A stretch of 64,000 nucleotides of DNA from SYIM01 sp039800205 (GCA_039800205.1 JBDLRB010000268.1:1-64000); one strand, 5' to 3'; positions 1-9,267 are shown, counted from the first letter of the stretch. The notes: generated by a model not told the origin, from the sequence alone. A program made the numbers and translations.

Positions 1-92
1 GTCATCGGCGCCACGCGATTCAACCCGCCGATACAAATGGGTCACCTTGGTCGACAAAACGGCATACGGGCCGCTCTTTCAGGCCTGGCAGC
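1..92. other. Unassigned window edge
   Basis: No gene can be supported here. The plus strand has a short frame open from the window edge (positions 2 to 184), including residues like KWVTLVDKTAYGPLF, that could be the tail of an unidentified gene. It runs into DNA that clearly encodes cytochrome b561 on the other strand. The two signals meet near position 118, which suggests a junction (rearrangement, contig end or misassembly) rather than two overlapping genes. Confidence 0.3.
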
Positions 93-284
93 TTAAAGAT
101 GAATTTCGCAAGGCCGACTCAGGAGCGTCAGGACGGCGTAGCCGAAGCGGAAGTGCCAGGCCATCGCATCGCCGCCCACATTGACCGAGATCAGGGCACC
201 GATGACCGAGAGGGCCAGCGCCCAGTGGAAGAGTCGGGTGGGCAAATCCCAGACCCGCAGTGGCTTGTTCGGAGCAGGGCGCAT
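93..284 (-). pseudogene. Cytochrome b561 N-terminal fragment, broken
   Basis: The first 55 or so residues match the start of a cytochrome b561 family protein: a VWDLPTRLFHW motif with the first membrane helix, then a MAWHFRFGY motif. The histidines in LFHW and MAWHF are the usual haem ligands. A full protein has four membrane helices and about 180 residues and carries electrons in the inner membrane. Here similarity stops after GYAVLTLL near position 118, and after eight unrelated residues there is a stop codon at 93. It lies 47 bases downstream of the DUF456 gene on the same strand. The rest of the gene is absent from the window, so it is either truncated in the cell or cut by an assembly junction. 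Confidence 0.6.
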
Positions 285-331
285 CGTGAATAGGAGCGGA
301 AAACGACGGCAGACGGGCAGGTCTCGGCGGA

Positions 332-814
332 TCAATCGATCAGGAGGCTTGCGATGAAGATGCCCAGCATCGTCATCACCAGAGCCAGCTTGATCACTGT
401 ACCCATCAGCAGACCCAGCCAGGTGGCCAGTCCAACCTGACCGGCACGCAGAATTTGACGCCGCGCAAGGAATTCTCCCGCGGCCGCGCCGACCAGCGGC
501 ATGAAGATCAAGCCCCACAGCCCGGTAAAAACGCCCAGGAGGGTACCGATCACCGAACCGATGATGGCCTGACGCGACGCCCCAACGCGCTGTGCCCCAA
601 TCGATCCCGAGACGAAATCAACCACCATGGCCAGCAGGGCGAGCGCCGAAAGGATGGCGCAGGTGAGTCCCGAGATCACCGTAAACCGATCGATCCAGGC
701 GGCAAGCAACGCACCGAGCAGAATCAGGGGCGGTCCAGGCAACGCCGGCAATACGGTGCCAGCGGCACCGACCAGAATCATCAGGAGGGCGAGCACCCAG
801 AGGAAAATATCCAT
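332..814 (-). CDS. DUF456 family membrane protein
   Basis: The gene encodes 160 residues, most of them in hydrophobic stretches rich in glycine, alanine and leucine, consistent with four or five inner-membrane helices. The LPALPGPPLILLGALLAAW segment in the first quarter and the GxxxGxxxG-rich second half are typical of the DUF456 family, which has no established biochemical role. It begins 23 bases after the secF stop codon on the same strand, so it is probably the tail of the queA-tgt-yajC-secDF transcript. That position does not by itself imply a part in protein export. Confidence 0.75.
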   Translation of the reverse strand: MDIFLWVLALLMILVGAAGTVLPALPGPPLILLGALLAAWIDRFTVISGLTCAILSALALLAMVVDFVSGSIGAQRVGASRQAIIGSVIGTLLGVFTGLWGLIFMPLVGAAAGEFLARRQILRAGQVGLATWLGLLMGTVIKLALVMTMLGIFIASLLID

Positions 815-837
815 TTCAGCGTGCGCGGCGGCCGGCC

Positions 838-1782
838 TCAGGGGAGCTCGACCTCGCCCTCATCCTTTTTCTTGACGGGCTTGATCAGATCCTCGCGCTT
901 GAGGCCCAGCCACAGGGTGACCCCGGCGGCGACAAAGATGGATGAGTAGATGCCGAACAGGATGCCAATCGTCAGCGCCAACGCGAAGTAAAACAGCGTC
1001 GGTCCTCCGAAGATGAGGATGGTCAGCACCATGATCTGCGTGGAGCCATGCGTCATCACCGTTCGGGAGATGGTGCTGGTGATGGCGTAGTCGATGGTTT
1101 CGACCGTGGAGGCGCGTCGCATCTTTCGGAAACTCTCGCGGATCCGGTCGAAGATCACGACCGATTCGTTGACTGAATAGCCAAGCACCGCGAGCACTGC
1201 GGCCAGAACGGCCAGCGAGAACTCCCACTGAAAGATCGCAAAGAACCCGACAATGATCACGACGTCATGCAGGTTGGCGATGATCGCGGCGACGGCGAAC
1301 TTCCATTCGAATCGGGCTGCCAGGTAAATCATGATGCCCAGGATCACGATCAGGAGTGCGAGTGCGCCGTCGGCAAACAGCTCGGCGCCCACTTGCGGAC
1401 CCACGAATTCGACCCGCTTGAGCTCAACCGAGGCATCAACGGCCTTGAGCTGGGCAATCACCTGTTCGCTTTGCCGCGCTGATGCGCTGCCGGATCCGTC
1501 CTTGAGGGGCAGACGAATCATCACGTCACGTGAGGTCCCGAAATTCTGGACCTGTGCATCGGCATAGCCCATGGCGGTGACCGTGCCGCGAATGCGCTCG
1601 AGGTCGGCGGCCTTGGGGTAGCTGACCTCCATCACCGTGCCGCCGGTGAATTCGATCGAGAAGTTGAGGCCCCGGATTGCAATGGCCGCCACCGCGATGA
1701 CAAACAAGCTGATCGAGATCACGTTGAGCACCAATACATGGCGCATGAACGGGATCACCTTCTGAATATGAAAAAATTCCAT
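838..1782 (-). CDS. secF: Protein translocase subunit SecF
   Basis: SecF joins SecD and YajC in the inner membrane and uses the proton gradient to help draw exported proteins out of SecYEG. The 314-residue product has an N-terminal helix, a periplasmic domain starting with IEFTGGTVMEVSYP, and five further helices with the conserved GYSVNESVVIFDRIRE motif (usually GYSVNDTVVVFDRIRE). I chose the ATG at 1782 because AAGGA lies seven bases upstream and the protein then starts MEFFHIQKV. An upstream in-frame ATG at 1815 would overlap secD and has no clear ribosome site. The C-terminus is a short lysine/glutamate-rich tail. The start lies 25 bases after the secD stop. Confidence 0.95.
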   Translation of the reverse strand: MEFFHIQKVIPFMRHVLVLNVISISLFVIAVAAIAIRGLNFSIEFTGGTVMEVSYPKAADLERIRGTVTAMGYADAQVQNFGTSRDVMIRLPLKDGSGSASARQSEQVIAQLKAVDASVELKRVEFVGPQVGAELFADGALALLIVILGIMIYLAARFEWKFAVAAIIANLHDVVIIVGFFAIFQWEFSLAVLAAVLAVLGYSVNESVVIFDRIRESFRKMRRASTVETIDYAITSTISRTVMTHGSTQIMVLTILIFGGPTLFYFALALTIGILFGIYSSIFVAAGVTLWLGLKREDLIKPVKKKDEGEVELP

Positions 1783-1807
1783 TTGACGGTCCTTGGGCAG
1801 TACGCGG

Positions 1808-3643
1808 TCAGCCAATGGCCAGCCGGGTCAATTTCTTCTTGCGGCCGTACCAGAAGTTAACCAGCCCGCGCGAAAAGAACACCGCCGAAAACATGGACGT
1901 GAGAATGCCCAGACAGTGAACGACTGCGAAGCCGCGCACCGCGCCGGAGGCGAATGCAAGCAGTGCAATACCGGCAATCAAGGTCGTGACATTGGAGTCA
2001 AGGATCGTGGCCCAGGCCCGGTCATAACCCGCGCTGATCGCCGCCTGAGGCGTTGCGCCATTACGCAGTTCTTCGCGAATCCGTTCGTTGATCAGCACGT
2101 TGGCATCGATCGCCATACCCAGCGTCAGCGCAATCGCAGCGATCCCGGGCAGGGTCAGCGTCGCCTGGAGGAGGGACAGGAGTGCGATCAGCAGCAGTAC
2201 GTTGATCGCCAGCGCGATCGATGAGATCACGCCGAACAAGGTGTAGTAGATGCAGATGAACACGACGATCGCGAGGAAGCCCCAGATCGTCGAGAGGAAG
2301 CCCTTCTCGATGTTTTCGGCACCCAGGCTGGGGCCGATGGTGCGCTCCTCGATGATGTCCATCGGCGCCGCGAGCGAACCGGCCCGCAGCAGCAGCGCCA
2401 CGTCGTTGGCCTCGGTTGTGGTCATGCGCCCCGAAATCTGCACACGGCCCCCTCCGATCTCGGTCCGGATGACCGGTGCGGTGACCACCTCGCCCCGGCC
2501 CTTTTCGAAGAGCAGGATGGCCATCCGCTTGCCGACGTTTTCGCGCGTGACGTCGCGGAAGATCCGCGTCCCCTTGGCATCGAGACTCAGGTGGACGGCC
2601 GGCTCCTGGGTCTGGTTGTCGAATCCGGCCTGTGCATCGGTCAGGCTGTCACCGGTCAGCATCACCTGACGCCGGATCAGGATCGGCCGACCATCGCGCT
2701 CGGTGAATCGCTCGCAGCCGAGCGGAACCGTACCCGAAGCAAAAGCGGCCTGCTCATCAGGCGATTCGCAGACCATGCGTAGCTCGAGGGTCGCGGTCCG
2801 TCCCAGGATGTCCTTGGCCTTGGCGGTGTCCTGAACGCCGGGCAACTGCACGACAATGCGCTCGAGCCCCTGCTGCTGGATCACGGGTTCGGCCACCCCC
2901 AGTTCGTTGATTCGGTTCGACAGGGTGGTGATGTTCTGTTTGAGGGCGCCTTCCTGGACGCGCCGGACCGCCTCGGGTTTGAACTGACCGACCAGTTTGA
3001 GGGCACTCGCTTCGCCCGAGGCCACGAAGTTCAGATCGGCCTGACTGTCGCGCAGAACGCCCAGCGCGCGGGTCCGGGTGGACTCATCGCGAAACCGGAT
3101 TTCGATCGTGTTGCCCTCGCGGCTGATGCCGCCATGGCGGATATTGCGTTCACGCAATTGCACACGCATATCGGCGGTCATGCTGTCCAGGCGCTTGGTC
3201 AGGGCCTGCCGCATGTCCACCTGGAGCAGGAAGTGGACGCCGCCCCTCAGGTCGAGTCCCAGGTACATCGGAAGCGCTTTGAGGGCGGTGAGCCACTGCG
3301 GAGAGCTCGACAGGAGGTTCAGGGCGACGATGTAGGACGGGTCGGCCGGCACGGGATTCAGGGCCGCCGCCAGTGCGTCCTTGGCCTTGAGTTGCGCGTC
3401 GGTGTCGCGCAGGCGGAGACGAACCGATCCCCCCTCGAAAATCATGCCGGTGATTTCGAGGCCCGCTTTTTCGACGATCGATTCCACCCGTGCGACGGTG
3501 GCTGCGTCGAGCTTGACCGTTGCCTTGCCGCTCGAGACCTGGACAGCAGGCGATTCTCCGAAAAAATTCGGAAGCGTGTAGATGAGGCCAAAGGCCAGTG
3601 CGCCGGCCATCAGCAGATATTTCCAGATCGGGTAACGGTTCAT
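1808..3643 (-). CDS. secD: Protein translocase subunit SecD
   Basis: SecD is the larger partner of SecF in the proton-driven accessory complex of the Sec translocase. The 611-residue product starts with a membrane helix (MNRYPIWKYLLMAGALAFG), continues with a long periplasmic region carrying LGLDLRGGVHFLLQVD near residue 130, and ends with the five-helix RND-like domain containing the LGMAIDANVLINERIREEL motif. The length is normal for the family. It follows yajC by 130 bases on the same strand, with nothing recognisable in the gap, and precedes secF. This is the standard yajC-secD-secF order. Confidence 0.97.
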   Translation of the reverse strand: MNRYPIWKYLLMAGALAFGLIYTLPNFFGESPAVQVSSGKATVKLDAATVARVESIVEKAGLEITGMIFEGGSVRLRLRDTDAQLKAKDALAAALNPVPADPSYIVALNLLSSSPQWLTALKALPMYLGLDLRGGVHFLLQVDMRQALTKRLDSMTADMRVQLRERNIRHGGISREGNTIEIRFRDESTRTRALGVLRDSQADLNFVASGEASALKLVGQFKPEAVRRVQEGALKQNITTLSNRINELGVAEPVIQQQGLERIVVQLPGVQDTAKAKDILGRTATLELRMVCESPDEQAAFASGTVPLGCERFTERDGRPILIRRQVMLTGDSLTDAQAGFDNQTQEPAVHLSLDAKGTRIFRDVTRENVGKRMAILLFEKGRGEVVTAPVIRTEIGGGRVQISGRMTTTEANDVALLLRAGSLAAPMDIIEERTIGPSLGAENIEKGFLSTIWGFLAIVVFICIYYTLFGVISSIALAINVLLLIALLSLLQATLTLPGIAAIALTLGMAIDANVLINERIREELRNGATPQAAISAGYDRAWATILDSNVTTLIAGIALLAFASGAVRGFAVVHCLGILTSMFSAVFFSRGLVNFWYGRKKKLTRLAIG

Positions 3644-3773
3644 CCGGACCTCATCGTCGGCACTGGGGCTCGATCATCGACCGAGGGGCAACCCGCCTGC
3701 GCGGGGGGGCGAATCGGGCGCGCCCGGTACGGCCGAGAGGGGTCGGCTCGGACGCGCACCGAGGGCGGGGACA

Positions 3774-4127
3774 TCAGATCGCCTTGATGGTCCCGTTGGG
3801 GAGCAGGGTCTGCACAGCACCCTTTTGCACGTTGATCTCAATCGCATGGTCCTGCCCGGATTTGCCGTCCGGACCCTTCGCGATCTCTACGCTCACATAG
3901 CTCTCACCCACCTTGGTGATCTTTCCGACGATGCCGCCTGCCGTGACGACCTCATCGCCCTTTTTAAGGGCCGCGAGCATATTGCGATGCTCCTTGGTGC
4001 GCTTCATCTGCGGACGAATCATCAGGAAATAGAGCACGACGAACATCAGGATGATCGGCAGAAAACCAATCAGCTGTCCTTCGGCCGAGCCGCCGGCCGC
4101 CTGCGCGTAAGCGTTTGAAATCAGCAC
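3774..4127 (-). CDS. yajC: Preprotein translocase subunit YajC
   Basis: YajC is a small single-span inner-membrane protein that copurifies with SecDF. The 117-residue product has one helix (residues about 20 to 40, FLPIILMFVVLYFLMIRPQ) followed by the family signature in which RPQMKRTKEHRNML leads into an AALKKGDEVVTAGGIVGKI barrel-like domain. The position between tgt and secD is the classical arrangement and makes the assignment secure. Confidence 0.95.
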   Translation of the reverse strand: MLISNAYAQAAGGSAEGQLIGFLPIILMFVVLYFLMIRPQMKRTKEHRNMLAALKKGDEVVTAGGIVGKITKVGESYVSVEIAKGPDGKSGQDHAIEINVQKGAVQTLLPNGTIKAI

Positions 4128-4196
4128 GGAATATTCCTCAGAATTTTGAACGCGGAAGTATACCCGGGTCGATGTCCGGCCATGATGCGCCGGGGC

Positions 4197-5324
4197 TCAG
4201 ACCCCGCGGGCCCGGTCGGCGTGAAAGCGAGCGCGCCAGTCGTTGAAGCGGCCCGCTTCGATCGCTTCGCGCATTTCCCGCATCAGGGTCAGGTAGTAGT
4301 GAAGGTTATGGATGGTCGCCAGGCGGGCGCCGAGGATCTCGTTGACCTTCTGGAGGTGATGGATATACGCCCTTGAGAAGTGACGGCAGGCGTAGCAGTC
4401 ACAGTCTGGATCAATCGGGAGGGGATCGTCACGATATCGGGCATTTCGAAGCCTGAGGTCACCGTAGCGCGTGAACAGCCATCCATTGCGGGCATTTCGG
4501 GTGGGCATCACGCAGTCAAACAGGTCGATGCCCGCAGCCACGCCGGCCACGAGGTCTTCGGGGGTGCCCACGCCCATCAGGTAGCGCGGCCGGTCGGTGG
4601 GCAGGCGCGGGGTGGTGTGCGCCAGGATACGCAGCATGTCCTCTTTCGGCTCGCCGACCGAGAGCCCGCCGATCGCGTAACCATCGAAGCCCAGCGCCGT
4701 CAGGCCCTCGAGGGATTCTTCGCGCAGCGCTTCGTACATCCCACCCTGGACGATGCCAAACAGGGTGTTGCCATTGTCCAGTCGGTCAAACTCGGCGCGC
4801 GAACGGGCGGCCCAGCGCAGCGACAGTCGCATCGAGGCAGCCGCGTCGTCGACCGAAGTGGGAACACCCCCGGTTTCGTAGGGCGTACATTCGTCAAACA
4901 CCATCACGACGTCGGAATTGAGCGCATGCTGGATGCGCATCGATTCCTCGGGCGTGAGCATCAGCCGGTCGCCGTTGATGGGCGAGGCGAACCGAACCCC
5001 TTCTTCGCTGATCTTGCGCAGCTCACCCAGGCTCCAGACCTGGAAGCCGCCGGAATCGGTCAGGATGGGCCCACTCCAGCCGTTGAAGCCGTGCAGGCCG
5101 CCGAAACGGCTGATCACTTCGGTCCCGGGCCTGAGCCAGAGATGGAAGGTGTTGCCCAGGATGATCGAGGCGCCTGACTCCGTCAGTTCTCGAGGCGACA
5201 TTGCCTTGACCGCCCCATAGGTGCCCACCGGCATGAAGATCGGCGTCTCGACTACACCATGTGGAAGGCTCAAGCGACCGCGTCGCGCGGCGCCGTCTTG
5301 TGCAATCAGCTGGTATCGGCTCAT
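4197..5324 (-). CDS. tgt: Queuine tRNA-ribosyltransferase
   Basis: Tgt exchanges guanine 34 for preQ1 in the anticodons of tRNA-Asp, Asn, His and Tyr, the committing step of queuosine synthesis. The 375-residue product has the TIM-barrel motifs FMPVGTYGAVKAMSP and ILTDSGGFQVWSLG (aspartate of the active site), the second aspartate region DLFDCVMPTRNARNG, and the zinc site CDCYACRHFSRAYIHHL near the C-terminus. It starts 26 bases after the queA stop on the same strand. The next queuosine enzyme, QueG, is encoded separately at 40854. Confidence 0.97.
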   Translation of the reverse strand: MSRYQLIAQDGAARRGRLSLPHGVVETPIFMPVGTYGAVKAMSPRELTESGASIILGNTFHLWLRPGTEVISRFGGLHGFNGWSGPILTDSGGFQVWSLGELRKISEEGVRFASPINGDRLMLTPEESMRIQHALNSDVVMVFDECTPYETGGVPTSVDDAAASMRLSLRWAARSRAEFDRLDNGNTLFGIVQGGMYEALREESLEGLTALGFDGYAIGGLSVGEPKEDMLRILAHTTPRLPTDRPRYLMGVGTPEDLVAGVAAGIDLFDCVMPTRNARNGWLFTRYGDLRLRNARYRDDPLPIDPDCDCYACRHFSRAYIHHLQKVNEILGARLATIHNLHYYLTLMREMREAIEAGRFNDWRARFHADRARGV

Positions 5325-5350
5325 TGTTGCATCGTCCGTGGGGCAAAGCG

Positions 5351-6403
5351 TCAGCCTGTGCGCTGCACGCGCTCAAGCCCGTCGGTCATCGTCGCCCGAT
5401 CGAGGAGCATGGCATCACCATAGCTGAAGAATCGCCAGCGCTCGGCCACGGCGCGCGCGTAGGCGGCGCGGATCGTTTCAAAACCGGCGAAGGCCGAGAC
5501 CAGCATCAGGAGGGTGGATCGGGGTAAGTGAAAGTTGGTGATGAGCCGGTCAACGATACGAAAACGATAGCCTGGAGTGATGAACAAGTCCGTCTCATCC
5601 TCGCACGCCGCGAGCCCGCCGGGTCGCGCGGCGGCCGCCTCGAGGGTTCTCAGCGAGGTGGTACCCACGGCGATCACTTTCCCGCCCTGGGCGCGCGTCC
5701 GTTCAAGGGCTGCAACCGTATCTTGCGTGATCCGATATCGCTCGGCATGCATCCGGTGCTGTGAAATGTCCTCCGACCGAACCGGCTGAAAAGTCCCTGC
5801 GCCGACGTGCAGGGTCACGCAGGCGGTCTGGATCCCCCGTGTCTTCAACGCAGCGAGCACGGCCTCGTCGAAGTGCAAGCCGGCCGTCGGTGCGGCCACC
5901 GAACCGGGCTCGCGGGCGTAAGTGGTCTGATAGCGCGTCTCGTCCTCGGGACCGGCTGCGCGGTCCATGTAGGGCGGAAGGGGCAGTTCGCCGTGCCGCT
6001 CCAGCACGTCGAGTACGGCCTCATCGAAGCGAAGCTGCCAGAAGGTGTCGTGTCGCTCTTGGATGGTGCAGCCGCCTCCCGGCCATTCGATACGCGTTCC
6101 CGGCCGTGGGGGCTTGCTCGAGCGCATCATCGCGAGCGCTTCGTCACGCCCGATGATGCGTTCGACCAGGATCTCCACCGCCCCGCCACTTGCTTTGTGG
6201 CCCCGCAGACGGGCCTTGATCACGCGCGAGTCATTCATGACCAGCAGGTCGCCCGGTTCGAGCAGATCCGGCAGGTCGGCAAACCGATAGTCGCCAGGGG
6301 CGTCGCGGCAAGGCACCATCAGGCGGGACGCGCTGCGCACCGGGGCAGGCGCCCGCGCGATCAACGCATCCGGGAGTTCGAAATCGAAGTCGGACAAATG
6401 CAT
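5351..6403 (-). CDS. queA: S-adenosylmethionine:tRNA ribosyltransferase-isomerase QueA
   Basis: QueA transfers and isomerises the ribosyl part of S-adenosylmethionine onto preQ1-tRNA to give epoxyqueuosine. The start at 6403 gives a 350-residue protein beginning MHLSDFDFELPDALIA, the usual N-terminus. The frame extends upstream, but that part is antisense to the citE-like gene. Family motifs are present: LVMNDSRVIKARL, PTAGLHFDEAVL and LHVGAGTFQPVR. It is the first gene of the queA-tgt-yajC-secD-secF run, so its promoter should lie in the 79-base gap before the citE-like gene. That gap holds a GC-rich hairpin (GGGGC / GCCCC) without a T run. Confidence 0.96.
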   Translation of the reverse strand: MHLSDFDFELPDALIARAPAPVRSASRLMVPCRDAPGDYRFADLPDLLEPGDLLVMNDSRVIKARLRGHKASGGAVEILVERIIGRDEALAMMRSSKPPRPGTRIEWPGGGCTIQERHDTFWQLRFDEAVLDVLERHGELPLPPYMDRAAGPEDETRYQTTYAREPGSVAAPTAGLHFDEAVLAALKTRGIQTACVTLHVGAGTFQPVRSEDISQHRMHAERYRITQDTVAALERTRAQGGKVIAVGTTSLRTLEAAAARPGGLAACEDETDLFITPGYRFRIVDRLITNFHLPRSTLLMLVSAFAGFETIRAAYARAVAERWRFFSYGDAMLLDRATMTDGLERVQRTG

Positions 6404-6482
6404 GGCGCCGCATTCTACGGGGCCCGGTGAATTCCCTCTGACTTCGGGGTCGCGGGGCGCCGCCCCGTGCAGGCGCGCCGGC

Positions 6483-7298
6483 TCAGTGTTCGCCGCCGCT
6501 TTGCGCGATCCAGTCGCGCGCGAGATCGACCACGGGCTTATCAACCAGCTTGCCATCGACCACGATCGCACCGTGTTCGGCTTGGGCAACGGCCTCAAGG
6601 ACACGGCGGGCCCAGGCGAGTTCTTCGCTACTGGGCAACATGCCCTCACGAATGGGTGCGATCTGGGCAGGGTGAATACACAGACGCCCGCCAAAGCCCA
6701 GGCTCCTGGAGCGTGCGGCCTGTGCCTGCAGCAAGGCCGGATCGTTCCAGCCGAGGAGCGTGCCATCGATCGGCGTGGCCCGGCCGGCCAGTCGAGAGGC
6801 CAGAACCATTTCAATGCGGATGGGCAACCAGCCGTCCTCATTCTGGATACCGCTGTCCCGTGAGAAGTCGACTGTTCCAAAGACGAGCCGTTTGACGCAC
6901 GGCGCGGCCGCAATCTCACGCATCCGGGCAGCGCCCTCCACAGTCTCAATGATTGGATACAGGTCGACGGCCGGTCCCAGGCGTTCAGCAATACGCGCAA
7001 GTGCGATGGGGTCTGCGGCCTTGGGGAGCATGACTGCGCCGCAGCCCCGCTCGCGGGCCATGTCCAGATCATCCTTGAACCATTCGGTATCGGTGCCGTT
7101 GATTCGAACCATCACGCGTGGGTCCGTGCATCCGGGCCATTGGGCAATGGCCGCCCGCGCGCGGGCTTTACCCTCGGGCAATACTGCGTCCTCGAGATCG
7201 AGCGCGATGGCATCCGCCCCCGACTGCAGGGCTTTTTCGAAGCGTTCCGGTCGGTCGCCCGGTACGAACAGCAGCGTGCGAAGGGTCTTCAGGGTCAT
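6483..7298 (-). CDS. CitE/HpcH-type CoA lyase, probable citramalyl-CoA lyase
   Basis: This 271-residue protein belongs to the HpcH/HpaI aldolase and citrate-lyase-beta family: RTLLFVPGDRPERFEKAL at the N-terminus, LDLEDAVLPEGKARAR with the metal-binding acidic residues, and a conserved LCIHPAQIAPI motif near residue 210. Family members split acyl-CoA compounds such as citramalyl-CoA, malyl-CoA or citryl-CoA. With a CaiB CoA-transferase and a MaoC hydratase in the same operon, the most likely reaction is citramalyl-CoA to pyruvate plus acetyl-CoA, the last step of itaconate degradation. That role is inferred from context. It is the last gene of the operon, nine bases after the GntR gene. Confidence 0.82.
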   Translation of the reverse strand: MTLKTLRTLLFVPGDRPERFEKALQSGADAIALDLEDAVLPEGKARARAAIAQWPGCTDPRVMVRINGTDTEWFKDDLDMARERGCGAVMLPKAADPIALARIAERLGPAVDLYPIIETVEGAARMREIAAAPCVKRLVFGTVDFSRDSGIQNEDGWLPIRIEMVLASRLAGRATPIDGTLLGWNDPALLQAQAARSRSLGFGGRLCIHPAQIAPIREGMLPSSEELAWARRVLEAVAQAEHGAIVVDGKLVDKPVVDLARDWIAQSGGEH

Positions 7299-7307
7299 GG
7301 TCTGTCC

Positions 7308-8075
7308 TCAGGGGCCGGGCTGCCAGTCGCGCTGGAAGGATTCCCGGTAGGTGAATCGCGACGCAGGGTGGATGCTGACCGCGCATTCGGCCAGCTCGCC
7401 GCGTTCGTCGTAGTAGCGCCGGGTCAGGCAGAGACCCGCCGAGCGTCTCGGTACAGCGAGTTTCGCGGCGTACTCTGCATTCAGGACGAGTCCGCGGATT
7501 TCCTGCTCGACCTTGACGATGGTGCAGCCGAACTGTTGTTCGATCAATTGGTAGATGGCCTGAGTCATCCGCCCGGAGACGCCAGCGACCGAACGAAATC
7601 GCGGCGCGATCCAGACCTGGGTGAAACAGATCGGAGGGCCTTGATCTGCGAGCTGACGCAAACCCTCCACATGCAGCCAGGTCTCACCAATACCCGCTTG
7701 CAGACGGGCTGCACCCGCCGCGTCCAGCGTCGTGAGTGTGGCGTGCTCGACATCGAAGGTGGTTTCGTGCGCGTACTGGCGCAGATCCGTGATGTCCGAC
7801 ATGGTCTGCGTGTACTGTGCGAGCGGCGCCGCCTGCTGAACCCGCGTGCCCACGCCGCGACTGCGCACGACCAGCCCCTGCTGGACGAGCAGTCGCACCG
7901 CCGCGCGGGCGGTGAATCGCGAGACCCCGAATTCGTGGCAGAGCTCGAATTCGGTCGGCAGCAGGCTGCCCACCGGGTAGCGACCCGAACGGATCTCGCT
8001 CATCAGCGTTGCAGCCAGCTGAACGTAGCGCGGGCGCGGTCCGATTGGACTGACGGCCGCCGCGCTCGTACTCAT
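7308..8075 (-). CDS. GntR family (HutC-type, UTRA) transcription regulator
   Basis: The 255-residue product has an N-terminal winged helix (about residues 15 to 80, with YPVGSLLPTEFELCHEFGVSRFTARAAVRLL) and a C-terminal UTRA ligand-binding domain (about 105 to 245), ending in RFTYRESFQRDW. HutC-type GntR proteins usually repress a neighbouring operon until they bind the substrate or an intermediate. It sits inside the operon, one base after the caiB-like stop, so it is probably autoregulated. The palindrome at 12427 to 12440, at the operon's predicted start point, is the obvious candidate operator. In the comparable Pseudomonas itaconate cluster I recall a LysR-type regulator, so the GntR type here would be a difference. 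Confidence 0.85.
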   Translation of the reverse strand: MSTSAAAVSPIGPRPRYVQLAATLMSEIRSGRYPVGSLLPTEFELCHEFGVSRFTARAAVRLLVQQGLVVRSRGVGTRVQQAAPLAQYTQTMSDITDLRQYAHETTFDVEHATLTTLDAAGAARLQAGIGETWLHVEGLRQLADQGPPICFTQVWIAPRFRSVAGVSGRMTQAIYQLIEQQFGCTIVKVEQEIRGLVLNAEYAAKLAVPRRSAGLCLTRRYYDERGELAECAVSIHPASRFTYRESFQRDWQPGP

Positions 8076-8076
8076 T

Positions 8077-9267
8077 TCAGATCACGCCGCGAGCACGCAG
8101 GAAGTCGATCTGAGCCTGGGTCAGGCCGGCTTCGGCGAGGACCGCATTCGTGTCGGCACCGAGATCGGGCGCAGCGCGGTCGGGGGCGGATTCGCCGGGC
8201 AGACGAATCGGCGGGGCTATGTTGCGCACCGTTCGACCGTCTGTTTTTCGGGCCTCGATGATCGAGCCCCGTTGTTGTGCGAACGGATTCTCGAGGGCTT
8301 GACCGACGCTGTAAACGGGCGCGGCCGGGACCTGCCCAGCGAAGCACTCCATCCACTGTGCGGTGGTGCGGGTCATCATGACCGATTCGATCTCGGCATT
8401 GAATTGATCCCGGTGCGCCAGTCGCGCCTTGTAGCTGGCATATTCCGGACGTTCGGCCCACTCGGGGTGACCCATCTGCTTCGCCATGGCCGGCCAGAAT
8501 TTTTCCTTGTTGCACATGATGAAGATCCAGCCGTCCGCCGTGCGGTAGAGCTGGCTGGGGACCAATGAAGGGTGACCCGAACGTGGTGCCCGGCCGGCCT
8601 CGTGCTGACCGTTCAGATACCAGGTGCCGACGTAGCAGAGGTTGTGCAGAGCCACGTCGTAGAGCGAGACGTCGACGTCGCGTCCCTGCCCGGTGTGCCG
8701 TGCACCCAGTACCGCGGAGACCAGTCCCAGCGCAGCGGTGGTGCCCGTCATCAGATCAACGATCGATAGCCCGAACCGGGACGGCGGGCCATCCGGCTCA
8801 CCCGTCAGCGACAGGTAGCCGGCCTCGGCTTGCATCAGGTAGTCGTAGCCGGGCCAGGCCGCTCGTTCACCGTCGCGCCCGTAGGCTGACAAGTGAACGC
8901 AGACCAGATCGGGCTTGAGGTGCTTGAGCGACGCGTAGTCCACCCCGAGTTTGCCGGGCAGATCGCCACGCAGGTTGTTGTAGACGGCATCGACCGTCCC
9001 GACCATGTCATGAAAGGCCTTCCGGCCCTCGGGGTGCTTGAGGTCGAGCCGGACACTTCGCTTGTTCCGGTTGAATGCCTGGTAGAAATGGCTGTCCGCC
9101 TCGCCGAAAAAATGCGGGCCGACTAATCGGCCGACGTCGCCCCCGTCGTGCGGGTTTTCGATCTTGATGACGTCGGCGCCGAGATCGGCGAGATGCTGGC
9201 TGCCAAACGGACCGGCGCCGTATTGCTCGATCGCCAGGATGCGCACGCCCGCCAGCGGGAGCGTCAT
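8077..9267 (-). CDS. CaiB/BaiF family CoA-transferase, probable itaconate CoA-transferase
   Basis: The 396-residue protein is a class III CoA-transferase, with LPLAGVRILAIEQYGAGPFG and LGADVIKIENPHDGGDVGR at the N-terminus, RNKRSVRLDLKHPEGR around residue 70, and the catalytic-aspartate region LSIVDLMTGTTAALG near residue 170. Such enzymes move CoA from succinyl-CoA or another donor to a carboxylic acid. The operon context suggests itaconate or a related C5 dicarboxylate as acceptor; substrate cannot be read from sequence. The start codon overlaps the stop of the upstream acyl-CoA dehydrogenase by four bases (ATGA), which suggests coupled translation. Confidence 0.85.
   Translation of the reverse strand: MTLPLAGVRILAIEQYGAGPFGSQHLADLGADVIKIENPHDGGDVGRLVGPHFFGEADSHFYQAFNRNKRSVRLDLKHPEGRKAFHDMVGTVDAVYNNLRGDLPGKLGVDYASLKHLKPDLVCVHLSAYGRDGERAAWPGYDYLMQAEAGYLSLTGEPDGPPSRFGLSIVDLMTGTTAALGLVSAVLGARHTGQGRDVDVSLYDVALHNLCYVGTWYLNGQHEAGRAPRSGHPSLVPSQLYRTADGWIFIMCNKEKFWPAMAKQMGHPEWAERPEYASYKARLAHRDQFNAEIESVMMTRTTAQWMECFAGQVPAAPVYSVGQALENPFAQQRGSIIEARKTDGRTVRNIAPPIRLPGESAPDRAAPDLGADTNAVLAEAGLTQAQIDFLRARGVI

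Noticed and set aside
6430..6482. Riboswitch or leader upstream of queA
   Set aside because: The 79-base gap shows only a short GC hairpin and no preQ1 riboswitch-like features.
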